The notes: generated by a model from the sequence alone, not told the origin. 64,000 nt of DNA from Streptacidiphilus fuscans (GCF_015690355.1 NZ_JADPRT010000007.1:1-64000), one strand, 5' to 3'; shown: positions 24,268-32,102, counted from the first letter of the stretch. A program made the numbers and translations.

Positions 24268-25452
24268 ATGCCACCGCGCAACCCCGACTCGGTAGGGGCG
24301 CGTATCGCGACCGCCCGGCACCTCAAGCGCATGGATCAGAAGGAACTCGCCGCCGCAGCGCACATCTCGCCGAGCACGGTCAAGAAGATCGAGCAAGGCA
24401 GCAGGACGCCGTCTGATCAGGTGCTGGAGTCCATCGCTGACGCCCTCGACATGGACCCGGAGCAGCTTCTCGGCGCCATCGGCCGCCTCAGCGGCCGGGT
24501 CCACGACGCGATCCCGAAGCTGCGGATGGCCGTCGACGCCTACGACTTGCCCGACGACGGCCCCATCCGGCCGCTCCGCGAACTGCGGCAGGCGGCCTCC
24601 ACGTTGGAGGAGGAGCGCCTGAACTCCGGTTACTCCCAGCTCATCCGCGACCTCCCAGCGCTGCTGGCCGAGCTGTCCCGGGCCGTTCACACTCTCGACG
24701 GCGTGGAGCGGCAGCAGGCCGCCGCCCTCCTCACGTCCGCGTACCGGTCGGCGGACGCCGTCGTTTACAAGTTCCGGTACCACGACCTGTCTGCGCGCCT
24801 GGTCGAGCTCATGCGGTGGGCCGCCGGGATAGCCGAAGACCCCGCGCTCGACGCCACCGCAGCGTACGTACGCATGGAGGTGTTCTTCGCCGGCGGGAAG
24901 CCGGAAAACCTCGCAACCGGCCTGCGCACCCTGGAAGCGGCGATCGACGCCGCCCCGGCCAGCCGCCCCCGTAGCGTGACAGCCGCTGTCGGAGCACTGC
25001 ACATGCGGGCCGCGGTCGCCGCCGGTCGCATCGGCCAAGAGGATCGCGCGAAGGAGCACCTGCGGCACGCGAAGACATGCGCGACCCGGGTGCCCGAAGC
25101 CGTGTACGCGGGCACGGCGTTCGGCCCGGAGTCTTACTACGTCCACGAGGTCGCCGTCGCAGTCGAGCTCGGTGACGCCCAGACCGTCCTCGACGCCGCC
25201 CGCGCGTGGAAGCCACCAGGGCATCTACCGGCCGAGCGCCGATCGCACTTCTACATCGACATCGCCCGCGCGCAGCTGTGGCAGTCCCGCGACGACGACG
25301 CCTTCGAGTCGCTGCGGGTGGCCCGGACGATCGCCCCACAGCAGGTCCGCGAGCATGGCCAGGTCCATCAGACCCTGCAGTCGCTGCTCAGGTCCAAGAA
25401 GACGGACCGGGACGCCCTGATCGGGTTCGCGGAGTGGGCACACGTCCTCTAG
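24268..25452 (+). CDS. XRE-family regulator with TPR-like C-terminal region
   Basis: A 394-residue protein. An N-terminal HTH_3 domain (about residues 10-66) contains IATARHLKRMDQKELAAAA and ISPSTVKKIEQGSRTP. About 300 residues of helical, alanine-rich sequence resemble the TPR-like regions of streptomycete regulators. ATG 24268 follows GGAG at 24258. Its neighbours downstream are three tiny overlapping genes, an arrangement often seen with small regulatory cassettes in actinomycetes. Target unknown. Confidence 0.85.
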   Translation: MPPRNPDSVGARIATARHLKRMDQKELAAAAHISPSTVKKIEQGSRTPSDQVLESIADALDMDPEQLLGAIGRLSGRVHDAIPKLRMAVDAYDLPDDGPIRPLRELRQAASTLEEERLNSGYSQLIRDLPALLAELSRAVHTLDGVERQQAAALLTSAYRSADAVVYKFRYHDLSARLVELMRWAAGIAEDPALDATAAYVRMEVFFAGGKPENLATGLRTLEAAIDAAPASRPRSVTAAVGALHMRAAVAAGRIGQEDRAKEHLRHAKTCATRVPEAVYAGTAFGPESYYVHEVAVAVELGDAQTVLDAARAWKPPGHLPAERRSHFYIDIARAQLWQSRDDDAFESLRVARTIAPQQVREHGQVHQTLQSLLRSKKTDRDALIGFAEWAHVL

Positions 25453-25467
25453 CAGGCCCTCCACGCA

Positions 25468-25486
25468 GGGACACAAGGTGTGTCCC
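25468..25486 (+). terminator. Hairpin after the XRE-TPR gene
   Basis: GGGACAC (25468-25474), five-base loop, GTGTCCC (25480-25486), perfect 7-bp stem beginning 16 bases after the stop codon. It may terminate the regulator transcript or serve as an operator for the small genes that follow. Confidence 0.5.
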
Positions 25487-25597
25487 TCACCCCCCTTGCA
25501 GATCGTCAGCATGGATCACGTCAGCCAATCGCGCACGTGAGCGGAGGAGCTTCCAGCTGGTCGTCACGTGCCCCGACTGCATCCTGCTGGAGGCGTG

Positions 25598-25828
25598 ATG
25601 ACCGACCTGACCGCTCCACCAGAGCCGACGATTCCCGTCCGCTGGCTCACCCCGGACGGTGTGACTCTGGAGCGGCTCGTGACCGACGCTCAGCTCCGCG
25701 GCAACGCGTGCATGCTCTGCCACAGCACCGGGGCGATTCTTGAAGACTCCGGGCACGTGTACGGCGAAGTCGGCGGCGGCTGGCGCGCGAAGACCTGCAC
25801 GGCGGGCGACTGCGAGGTGCAGGCGTGA
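25598..25828 (+). CDS. Small cysteine-containing protein
   Basis: A 76-residue hypothetical protein. Cysteines cluster in NACMLCHSTG (C-x2-C-H) and in KTCTAGDC near the end (C-x4-C), a zinc-ribbon-like pattern. ATG 25598 follows GGAGG closely. Its last four bases, GTGA, are the start of the next gene. First gene of a three-gene overlapping set. Confidence 0.65.
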   Translation: MTDLTAPPEPTIPVRWLTPDGVTLERLVTDAQLRGNACMLCHSTGAILEDSGHVYGEVGGGWRAKTCTAGDCEVQA

Positions 25829-26007
25829 GCGCACGCATCGAGCAGGATGCCGACGGCATGTACCGGGTCATCGTCAACGGCAAGACCCTGGAAGGCGAGC
25901 CAGGCCGGCCGCTCAGGTTCGAGACCAGGCATGACGCCGAGGACATGCTGGAACGCCGAGCCGACCTCTTCTCCATGCCCGCCCGAACGCTGCAGGCGCA
26001 CCATTGA
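25825..26007 (+). CDS. Small hypothetical protein
   Basis: A 60-residue acidic/basic mixed protein without cysteines. It begins with a short beta-like stretch (IEQDADGMYRVIVNGKTLEG) and ends in a charged helix. GTG 25825 overlaps the preceding stop by four bases, and its own stop overlaps the TTG start of the next gene. No family recognised. Confidence 0.65.
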   Translation: MSARIEQDADGMYRVIVNGKTLEGEPGRPLRFETRHDAEDMLERRADLFSMPARTLQAHH

Positions 26008-26228
26008 GCCGGCCGCAGTACCCCGAGACGCAGAAGCCGTTCACCTGGCCGCAGCCGGGCGTGCGGACGTGGCAGGCGCCGGCACGGTCGTTCTTCGGGA
26101 CCTGCAGCCCTGTCGCAACAGCGGAGGACCACGTGTGCCCGGTCGGTGTGTACAGGGTGAGCGGCCGGGTGCTCGGCTGCGACTGCCTGTGCCACGGCGC
26201 ACGGCGGAAGGCGCTGGGCGGGAAGTGA
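26004..26228 (+). CDS. Small four-cysteine (probable zinc-binding) protein, copy 2
   Basis: A 74-residue protein whose cysteines 34, 45, 59 and 63 plus His64 reproduce C-x10-C-x13-C-x3-C-H. The segment PVGVYRVSGRVLGC matches the protein at 17697-17927 position by position at the key residues. An extra Cys61 is present. The start is TTG 26004, overlapping the previous stop. It is the last gene of the three-gene set. The pairing of two such genes 8 kb apart argues for a real, unnamed small family. Confidence 0.7.
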   Translation: MSRPQYPETQKPFTWPQPGVRTWQAPARSFFGTCSPVATAEDHVCPVGVYRVSGRVLGCDCLCHGARRKALGGK

Positions 26229-26272
26229 GTCTCACACGGGGGCGCGTGAAGGGGTTGTTCAGTAGACGACAA

Positions 26273-26311
26273 GGCGGCCCCGCTGCGTCGGGGGAACGCA
26301 GCGGGGCCGCC
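26273..26311. terminator. Strong bidirectional hairpin between convergent genes
   Basis: GGCGGCCCCGCTGCGT (26273-26288) pairs perfectly over 16 bp with ACGCAGCGGGGCCGCC (26296-26311); the loop is seven bases. It sits between the small-gene set (plus) and gluconate permease (minus) and marks the right end of the accessory-looking stretch. Confidence 0.85.
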
Positions 26312-26333
26312 GTCCAGGGGCGCTGGGGGTGGT

Positions 26334-27749
26334 CTACATGACCAGGCCCAGCGGCAGGATGATGGCGATCGCGACGACGGAGATCAGGGTCTCCATCACC
26401 GACCAGGACTTGACCGTCTGGCCGACGCTCATCCCGAAGTACTCCTTCACCAGCCAGAACCCCGCGTCGTTGACGTGGCTGAAGAAGAGCGAGCCCGCGC
26501 CGACCGCCAGGACCAGCAGGGCGGTGTGGGTGGTGCTCATGCCGACCGCGAGCGGGGAGACGATGCCCGCGGCGGTGATCGTCGCGACCGTGGCCGAGCC
26601 GGTGGCCAGGCGGATGAGGACGGCGATCAGCCAGCCCAGCAGCAGGGCGGAGATGTGGAGCTTGTCGGCCCACGAGCTGACCGCGTTGGCGACGCCGACG
26701 TCGACCAGGGTCTGCTTGAAGCCGCCGCCCGCGCCGACGATGAAGACGATGCCGGCGATGGGGCCGAGGGAGGAGCTGAGCGAGTCGGAGATGCGCTGCT
26801 TGGTGAAGCCGGCGCCCTTGCCCAGGGTGACCATGCCGACGAGCACCGCCAGCAGCAGCGCGATCAACGGCGAGCCGACGAAGTCGAAGATCCGCTGGCC
26901 GACAGCCTTCGGTGAATCGACGACGACGTCGAAGAACGCCTTGGTCAGCATCAGCACGACCGGCAGCAGGATGGTGGCCAGCACCGCGCCGAAGGCCGGG
27001 GCGTGCTCGGAGGCGGACTCGATCGCCGCAGGGGCCTCGGGCTCCGGCTGCTCCGGGATCTCCAGCGGGCCGACCCAGCGCTCGGCGACGCGGGAGAACA
27101 GGGGCCCCGCGATGATGAGGCAAGGGATGGCGACCAGCAGGCCCAGCGCCAGGGTCACACCGAGGTTGGCGTGGAGGGCGCTGACGGCGACCAGCGGACC
27201 CGGGTGGGGCGGGATCAGGCCGTGGAGGATGGAGAGACCGGCCAGGGCGGGTATGCCGACGCGCATCAGCGGGAGGTTGCCGCGGCGGGCGACCAGCACC
27301 ACGATCGGGACCAGCAGCACCACGCCGATCTCGAAGAAGAGCGGCAATCCGAGCACGGCCGCGATCAGCGCCATCGCCCAGGGCAGCTTCCGGCCGCTGG
27401 AGCGGGCCAGCACCGTGTCCGCGATGACGTTGGCGCCGCCGGAGTCGGCCAGCAGCTTGCCGAGCATCGCGCCGAGGCCGATCAGCAGGCCGGTGCTGGT
27501 GACGGTCGCGCCGAAGCCGGTACCGAAGCTGTCGGTCAGCTTGTCGAAGGGCGCGCCGGCGACCACCGCCAGCACGATCGAGCCGAGGGTCAGGGCGAGG
27601 AAGGGGTGCAGCTTGAGCTTGGTGATCAGCAGCACGATGACGCCGATGCCGAGCAGGGCGGCGAGCAGCAGCTGACCTTGGCTGTGGGAGTGGGCGAGGG
27701 CAGGGGTCGCGTCCGCCAGCAAGGCGGTGGGGGTGGACAGGCTGGTCAC
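26334..27749 (-). CDS. gntT: Gluconate permease
   Basis: A GntP-family proton symporter for gluconate, 471 residues with about 12-14 membrane helices. Family hallmarks include GLPLFFEIGVVLLVPIV, HGLIPPHPGPLVA and the C-terminal LFFSHVNDAGFW. Start GTG 27749 follows GGAG at seven bases; the first codons overlap the gluconokinase stop (GTGA). It is the second gene of a gntK-gntT operon divergent from a GntR regulator. Confidence 0.94.
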   Translation of the reverse strand: MTSLSTPTALLADATPALAHSHSQGQLLLAALLGIGVIVLLITKLKLHPFLALTLGSIVLAVVAGAPFDKLTDSFGTGFGATVTSTGLLIGLGAMLGKLLADSGGANVIADTVLARSSGRKLPWAMALIAAVLGLPLFFEIGVVLLVPIVVLVARRGNLPLMRVGIPALAGLSILHGLIPPHPGPLVAVSALHANLGVTLALGLLVAIPCLIIAGPLFSRVAERWVGPLEIPEQPEPEAPAAIESASEHAPAFGAVLATILLPVVLMLTKAFFDVVVDSPKAVGQRIFDFVGSPLIALLLAVLVGMVTLGKGAGFTKQRISDSLSSSLGPIAGIVFIVGAGGGFKQTLVDVGVANAVSSWADKLHISALLLGWLIAVLIRLATGSATVATITAAGIVSPLAVGMSTTHTALLVLAVGAGSLFFSHVNDAGFWLVKEYFGMSVGQTVKSWSVMETLISVVAIAIILPLGLVM

Positions 27750-28294
27750 GCGAGGTCTCCGTTGACAGGCCGTGGCAGCAGTGCCACGGCGGACTCGACG
27801 AGGTTTTCCGGGGAGGCGTCGACAACCAGGGCCGCGCCGTTCTCGTCCGCCGCGAGCGGTTCGAGGATGGCGAGCTGGGAGTCGAGCATGCCGGCCTTCA
27901 TGAAGTGACCGCTGCGGTGCGCGAGACGCTCCTCGATGAGCGCGTCCGGGCCGGTCAGGTACAGGAAGAAGGCCGACGGGCAGGCTTCGCGCAGCAGGTC
28001 GCGGTAGCTGCGCTTGAGCGCCGAGCAGGTGACGACTCCCCCGTTGCCGGCGGCGACCTGCTCGCCGAGCCAGGCGCCCAGGGCCCGGAGCCACGGCTCA
28101 CGGTCCTGGTCGTCGAGGGGGTGTCCGGCCGCCATCTTGGCGATGTTGGCGGCGGGGTGGAAGTCGTCGGCCTCGCCGTAGGGCAGGCCGAGGCGCTGGG
28201 CGAGGCCCTGGGCGACGGTGGTCTTGCCGACCCCCGCCACACCCATCACGACGATGGCCATCGCCGGGCGCTGGATCTCGACGCTGAGAGCCAT
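27746..28294 (-). CDS. gntK: Gluconokinase
   Basis: Phosphorylates D-gluconate to 6-phosphogluconate for the pentose phosphate pathway. The 182-residue protein has the P-loop GVAGVGKTT (residues 18-26). DDFHPAANIAKMAAGHPLDD is the gluconate-binding signature of thermoresistant-type gluconokinase, and CSALKRSYRDLL follows. Family length is normal. The start at 28294 faces the GntR gene across a 134-base gap with a matched palindromic site. Confidence 0.95.
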   Translation of the reverse strand: MALSVEIQRPAMAIVVMGVAGVGKTTVAQGLAQRLGLPYGEADDFHPAANIAKMAAGHPLDDQDREPWLRALGAWLGEQVAAGNGGVVTCSALKRSYRDLLREACPSAFFLYLTGPDALIEERLAHRSGHFMKAGMLDSQLAILEPLAADENGAALVVDASPENLVESAVALLPRPVNGDLA

Positions 28295-28341
28295 TGCTGG
28301 TGCTCCGTTCTACTTTCTGGTCGCCACAGTGTCGTTCAAAG

Positions 28342-28380
28342 GTATGACTTAATCAACCCCCGTTTTCGAAATGGTCATAC
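28342..28380. promoter_or_regulatory. Inverted GTATGAC sites, candidate GntR operator
   Basis: GTATGAC at 28342-28348 and GTCATAC at 28374-28380 are inverted copies 25 bases apart. They lie in an AT-richer patch between the divergent gntK and gntR starts. The flanks AAAGGTATGACTTAA and AAGTATGACCATTT are related. Control of both genes by the adjacent regulator is inferred. Confidence 0.6.
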
Positions 28381-28428
28381 TTACCGCCCGTGGTCCAGGT
28401 TCGGCCGTACGCCCCCTAACCTGGACGG

Positions 28429-29124
28429 ATGGACTTCCAGGGCCTGCCGGGCCGCCTACTCGCCGATCTCGGACCCGCCATCGCCGCAGGCGAGATCCCC
28501 GTGGGCTCGATCCTGCGGATCGAGGAACTGGAGGAGCGCTACGGCGTCTCCCGCACCGTGGTCCGCGAGGCGGTGCGGATGCTCGAGTCGATGCGGATGG
28601 TCGCGTCGCGGCGGCGGGTCGGGATCACGGTCCGGCCCAAGTCCGAGTGGGACGTCTTCAACCCCACCGTGATCGCCTGGCGGCTGGCCGGGGCGGACCG
28701 CAGCGCGCAGCTGCGTTCGCTGGGCTCGCTGCGGGTAGCGGTCGAACCGGCGGCGGCCGGGCTGGCAGCCACACATGCGACGGACGACCAGCGGCGGGCG
28801 CTCAGCGCGCTGGCCATGGAGATGACGATGACCGGGCGGGCCGGTGACCTGGCCGCCTTCCTCCGGCACGACGCCGACTTCCACGCCACCGTGCTGCAGG
28901 CGTCGGGGAACGAGATGTTCGCCCACCTCGGCGACACCGTCGAGGCGGTGCTGCGCGGGCGCACCGAGCACCACCTCATGCCGCATCACCCGGAGGAGTA
29001 CGCCGTCCAGCTGCACCGCGAGGTGGCCGAAGCGGTCTGCGCGGGCGACGGCGTCCGCGCCGAGCGCGCGATGCGGGCGATCGTGACCGGCGCGCTGGAG
29101 GAGTTGGACGCAGTCCTGGAGTAG
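28429..29124 (+). CDS. GntR-family (FadR subfamily) regulator of gluconate genes
   Basis: A 231-residue protein. The winged-helix domain (about residues 8-70) reads IEELEERYGVSRTVVREAVRML, and the FCD-type effector domain follows with metal-ligand histidines in LRHDADFHATVL and HREVAEAV. ATG 28429 is apparently leaderless or has a weak site. Divergence from gntK-gntT indicates a gluconate-responsive repressor. Confidence 0.9.
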   Translation: MDFQGLPGRLLADLGPAIAAGEIPVGSILRIEELEERYGVSRTVVREAVRMLESMRMVASRRRVGITVRPKSEWDVFNPTVIAWRLAGADRSAQLRSLGSLRVAVEPAAAGLAATHATDDQRRALSALAMEMTMTGRAGDLAAFLRHDADFHATVLQASGNEMFAHLGDTVEAVLRGRTEHHLMPHHPEEYAVQLHREVAEAVCAGDGVRAERAMRAIVTGALEELDAVLE

Positions 29125-29167
29125 CCAGGACCGCGGTCGCGGCCGTACGCACAACCGCGCCCGCGCC

Positions 29168-29199
29168 GCACCCGCACCCGCACCCGCACCCGCACCCGC
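29168..29199 (+). repeat. Five tandem GCACCC hexamers
   Basis: The hexamer GCACCC is repeated five times from 29168 to 29197, preceded by degenerate GCGCCC/GCGCCG units. It lies in the gap between the GntR gene and the monooxygenase-like gene. It may be a length-variable tract. Confidence 0.85.
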
Positions 29200-29311
29200 C
29201 ACGACCGGTAGCCGGGCGATGACGTTCTGCCGGTCTTGTGGTGATCTGTCCGACGCGGGACGCTGATTCCACGCGCGGGAACGCTCCGCGCGGGGAAGGA
29301 GGTCGAGCGGC

Positions 29312-29608
29312 ATGACCTTCGTTCAGGTCATCGACTACGAGACCGAGGAAGCAGAGCGGTTCAACGCCCTGATGGACGAGTGGCTACGGGTCACCGAGGG
29401 CAAACGGACTGCGACCCACTCCTCCGTGGGCATGGACCGCGACAAGCCGACGCACTTCATGCAGATGGTGGAGTTCCCGTCCTACGAGTCGGCGATGCGC
29501 AACAGTGAGCTGCCGGAGACCCGGCACATCGCGGAGGAGATGCAGAACGCCTGCATCACCCCACCGCATTTCGTCAATCTGGAAATCGTCCGCGACGAGC
29601 GGCTCTGA
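29312..29608 (+). CDS. Small ABM/dimeric alpha-beta barrel-like protein
   Basis: A 98-residue protein starting MTFVQVIDYETEEAERFNALMDEW, with a VEFPSYESAMRNSELPET segment in the second half. This alternation resembles the dimeric alpha-beta barrel of antibiotic-biosynthesis monooxygenase-like proteins. No catalytic residue can be assigned. ATG 29312 follows GGAAGGAGG. Convergent with the MFS gene. Confidence 0.65.
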   Translation: MTFVQVIDYETEEAERFNALMDEWLRVTEGKRTATHSSVGMDRDKPTHFMQMVEFPSYESAMRNSELPETRHIAEEMQNACITPPHFVNLEIVRDERL

Positions 29609-29659
29609 CCGCCGCGACCGGCCGCTCCCGCCACCCGTCCGCCGTCGCTCCGCCCGATG

Positions 29660-30940
29660 TCACCCCTCGGTCGGGACGACGAGCGGGCCCGGGGCGGGGG
29701 CGTCGGACACCCCGTCGTACGTGGGGAGTTCGCGTATGTGACGGAGCGGCGAGAGGAAGACCGCCAGGAACGTCGCGGAGCCGCCGAGCGCGGCGACAAG
29801 CAGCGTGTCGCGCACGCCTATCGCTGTGCCGAGCACGCCGCCGAGGAAGGCGCCGAACGGCATGGTGCCCCAGACCAGGAACCGCATGGTCGCGTTCATC
29901 CGGCCCAGCAGACCTGGCGGGCACAGGCCCTGACGGAAGCTCACCTGGGTGATGTTGTAGACGACGATGCCCGTCCACATGACCAGCTGCGCCGCGGCGA
30001 ACAGCGCCAGCGTCCAGTCGCGCTGCACGAACGGCGTGACCAGCGCGCACGGCCCGAAGACCGCCGCGGACGCGCAGATCGCCGGGCCCTGGCCTAGTCG
30101 GGCGGCGACGCGGGCGGCGATCAGCGCGCCCAGCAGACCGCCGACGGCGGACGTCGAGCTGAGCAGGCCGATCACCCCCGGCGACAGGCCGAGCTGCCGG
30201 GCCAGCAGCACGTAGACCACAGCGGTGATCATCGCGCCGAAGAGGTTTGACGTGCTGGTGCACAGGGCGATCGCGCGCAGCATCCGGTTGCCGAGCACGA
30301 AGCGCAGCCCGGCGCGGATCTCGCGAACCAGGTTGCGGTCGGGACTGCGCTCGGGACGTGGCGCCCGCGCCTGGATGCGGGAGACCCAGAGCGCCGACCA
30401 GAGGAACGTCCCCGCCGTCACCAGCACCGCGAACGGCGCGGTGAGCGCCTGGATCAGCGCGCCGCCCACGCTCGGCCCCGCGATCTGGCTGACCGACTCG
30501 CTGGCCTGGAGCTTGGCGTTGCCGTCGACCAGCAGCTCTCGGTCGATCAACTGCGGTAGGTAGGACTGGTAGGCGACGTCGAAGAAGACCGTGCAGACCC
30601 CGGTGACCAGGGCGACCACGTACAGCTGCTCGACGCTGAGGATGCCGAGGGCGGCCGCGAGGGGCACCCAGGCGAGCAGCGCGGCGCGGAGCAGGTCGTT
30701 GACGATCAGCACGGATCGGAACCGCATCCGCTCCACCCACGCCCCGGCCGGAAGCCCGACCACGACGAAGGCCACCGTCTCGCAGGCGGAGAGCAGCCCG
30801 ACCTGGAAGGTGGTCGCGTGCAGCACCAGGACGGCCACCAGTGGCAGCGCCAACTGGCTGACCATCGTGCCGAACTGACTCACCGACTCACCGATCCAGA
30901 GCCGGCGGAAATCGCGGTGTCGCCACAGCCGAGCCGTCAT
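29660..30940 (-). CDS. MFS efflux transporter (EntS/MFS_3-like)
   Basis: A 426-residue, about 12-helix transporter. LWRHRDFRRLWIGESVSQFG at the N-terminus and the VGLPAGAWVERMRFR loop are characteristic of the MFS_3/enterobactin-exporter-like branch. The substrate is unknown. The ATG at 30940 is in frame with a longer upstream reading that would cross the operator. It is divergent from an ArsR-family gene, and a perfect inverted repeat lies just before its start, so metal- or drug-responsive derepression is likely. Confidence 0.9.
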   Translation of the reverse strand: MTARLWRHRDFRRLWIGESVSQFGTMVSQLALPLVAVLVLHATTFQVGLLSACETVAFVVVGLPAGAWVERMRFRSVLIVNDLLRAALLAWVPLAAALGILSVEQLYVVALVTGVCTVFFDVAYQSYLPQLIDRELLVDGNAKLQASESVSQIAGPSVGGALIQALTAPFAVLVTAGTFLWSALWVSRIQARAPRPERSPDRNLVREIRAGLRFVLGNRMLRAIALCTSTSNLFGAMITAVVYVLLARQLGLSPGVIGLLSSTSAVGGLLGALIAARVAARLGQGPAICASAAVFGPCALVTPFVQRDWTLALFAAAQLVMWTGIVVYNITQVSFRQGLCPPGLLGRMNATMRFLVWGTMPFGAFLGGVLGTAIGVRDTLLVAALGGSATFLAVFLSPLRHIRELPTYDGVSDAPAPGPLVVPTEG

Positions 30941-30955
30941 GTGTTCACCGTGGCG

Positions 30956-30981
30956 GAGTGATTGGTTTTTGTCAATCACTC
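30956..30981. promoter_or_regulatory. Perfect 9-bp-arm palindrome, ArsR-type operator
   Basis: GAGTGATTG (30956-30964), eight-base spacer GTTTTTGT, CAATCACTC (30973-30981). The arms match perfectly and the AT-rich centre is unlike the surrounding sequence. It lies between the divergent MFS and ArsR starts, 15 bases from each. Binding by the adjacent ArsR-family protein is the natural inference. Confidence 0.8.
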
Positions 30982-30995
30982 GTAGGATGCTGTGC

Positions 30996-31583
30996 ATGAC
31001 GCAGCGCAGACCGGCCACCGACGACGAGGCGAAGGCACTCGCCTCCTCGCTGCGGCTCCGCATCCTGCGCATCTGCCTGGGCGAGCCGCACACCAACAAG
31101 GAGATCGCCGAGATCCTCGGGCGCGACCCGGCGAGCGTGCTGCACCACACCAGAACACTGGTGCGGACGGGGTTCCTGGAGGCGCAGGAGGAGCGGCGCG
31201 GCGCCCGGGGCGCGCGGGAGATCCCGTACCTGGCGACGCGGAAGTCCTGGCGGCTCGAAGTCCCGGCGCTGGACCGGACGATGCTGGAGACGTTCCTGGA
31301 GGAGCTCGCCCTGGTCCCCGCGGCGGACGTCGACAGCACCCGCATGGGCCTGCGCCTGTCGCCCGGGGACATGGACGAGTTCCGCAGCCGACTGAGCGGC
31401 CTGCTGGAGGAGTTCGCCGAGCGCCCCAGCGATCTCGCGGAACCGGCCTGGTCGTTCTTCATGGTGCTCCACCCCGACCCGAACCACCCTCACCCCAACC
31501 GACCTGAGCCGGAAGAACCAGGCGAACCAGACGTTCCGACCGGCTCCCGGGGTCCCTCGAACGGCCCAGCCTCGACCCGGTAG
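30996..31583 (+). CDS. ArsR-family winged-helix regulator
   Basis: A 195-residue protein. The wHTH (about residues 8-75) contains ALASSLRLRILRICLG and NKEIAEILGRDPASVLHHTRTLVRTGF. No CxC metal motif is seen, so the inducer may not be a metal. The C-terminal 40 residues are a Pro/Glu-rich tail. ATG 30996 follows AGGA; an upstream ATG at 30987 is less likely. Presumed repressor of the divergent MFS exporter. Confidence 0.88.
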   Translation: MTQRRPATDDEAKALASSLRLRILRICLGEPHTNKEIAEILGRDPASVLHHTRTLVRTGFLEAQEERRGARGAREIPYLATRKSWRLEVPALDRTMLETFLEELALVPAADVDSTRMGLRLSPGDMDEFRSRLSGLLEEFAERPSDLAEPAWSFFMVLHPDPNHPHPNRPEPEEPGEPDVPTGSRGPSNGPASTR

Positions 31584-31636
31584 GGTCCGGGTAGCCTGCG
31601 GACGGCAGGGCGGGACGGGGCCTGGGGAGGAGCCGA

Positions 31637-31852
31637 GTGAGTCAGCCGGATGCGCGGTGGGATGCCGACGCGGCCGACGCGCTGCGTGCGTGGGCCGCCG
31701 ACGAGCGCGCCCGAGGGGACAGCCTGGCCGCGGCGTTGGAGTCGATCGCCACCAACGGGCTTCCTGCGGTGGACGAGTGCGTGGCCTGGGAGGAGATCCG
31801 GGAGACCGCGCTCGCGCGACTGGCCGAGGGTCCCACGGGCCGTGTCCTCTAG
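31637..31852 (+). CDS. Candidate antitoxin of a type II pair
   Basis: A 71-residue acidic helical protein (DARWDADAADALRAWAADERA, then SLAAALESIATNGLPAVDECVAWEEIRE). GTG 31637 is preceded by GGGGAGGAG. It overlaps the downstream RelE/ParE-like gene by 11 bases, the usual antitoxin-first order. Assignment rests on size, charge and arrangement; no DNA-binding fold is recognised. Confidence 0.55.
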   Translation: MSQPDARWDADAADALRAWAADERARGDSLAAALESIATNGLPAVDECVAWEEIRETALARLAEGPTGRVL

Positions 31853-32102
31853 GCGGCGGCTCAGGCGTGCGCAGATCCGGTTCACCGAGGGCGCGCGCAA
31901 GCAGGTCGACGCGCTCACCGGCACCGAGGAGATCCGTCGGCTGGACCGGGCGCTGACCGCGCTCTCCCTGGCCCCGGAGCTCGGACTCCCGACGCGGTTC
32001 CCCCTGCTCCGGGACTACCGCGACGAGTTGGAGGACGTCCGCGTCATCTACTCGGTGTCGGTGCTGCGTTCGACCATCCTCGTCGCCTACGTCGAGGCGT
32101 AG
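31842..32102 (+). CDS. Candidate RelE/ParE-superfamily toxin
   Basis: An 86-residue basic protein with the RelE/ParE-like pattern. IRFTEGARKQVDAL opens with a beta-strand and helix. A mid-region TRFPLLRDYRDELEDVRVIY carries the usual strand with Arg, followed by a C-terminal hydrophobic strand (SVLRSTILVAYVEA). GTG 31842 lies inside the antitoxin's 3' end. Activity is inferred from fold resemblance and pairing. Confidence 0.6.
   Translation: MSSRRRLRRAQIRFTEGARKQVDALTGTEEIRRLDRALTALSLAPELGLPTRFPLLRDYRDELEDVRVIYSVSVLRSTILVAYVEA

Noticed and set aside
29168..29199. GCACCC hexamers as a coding low-complexity region
   Set aside because: They lie after the GntR stop codon and before the next gene; no supported frame runs through them.
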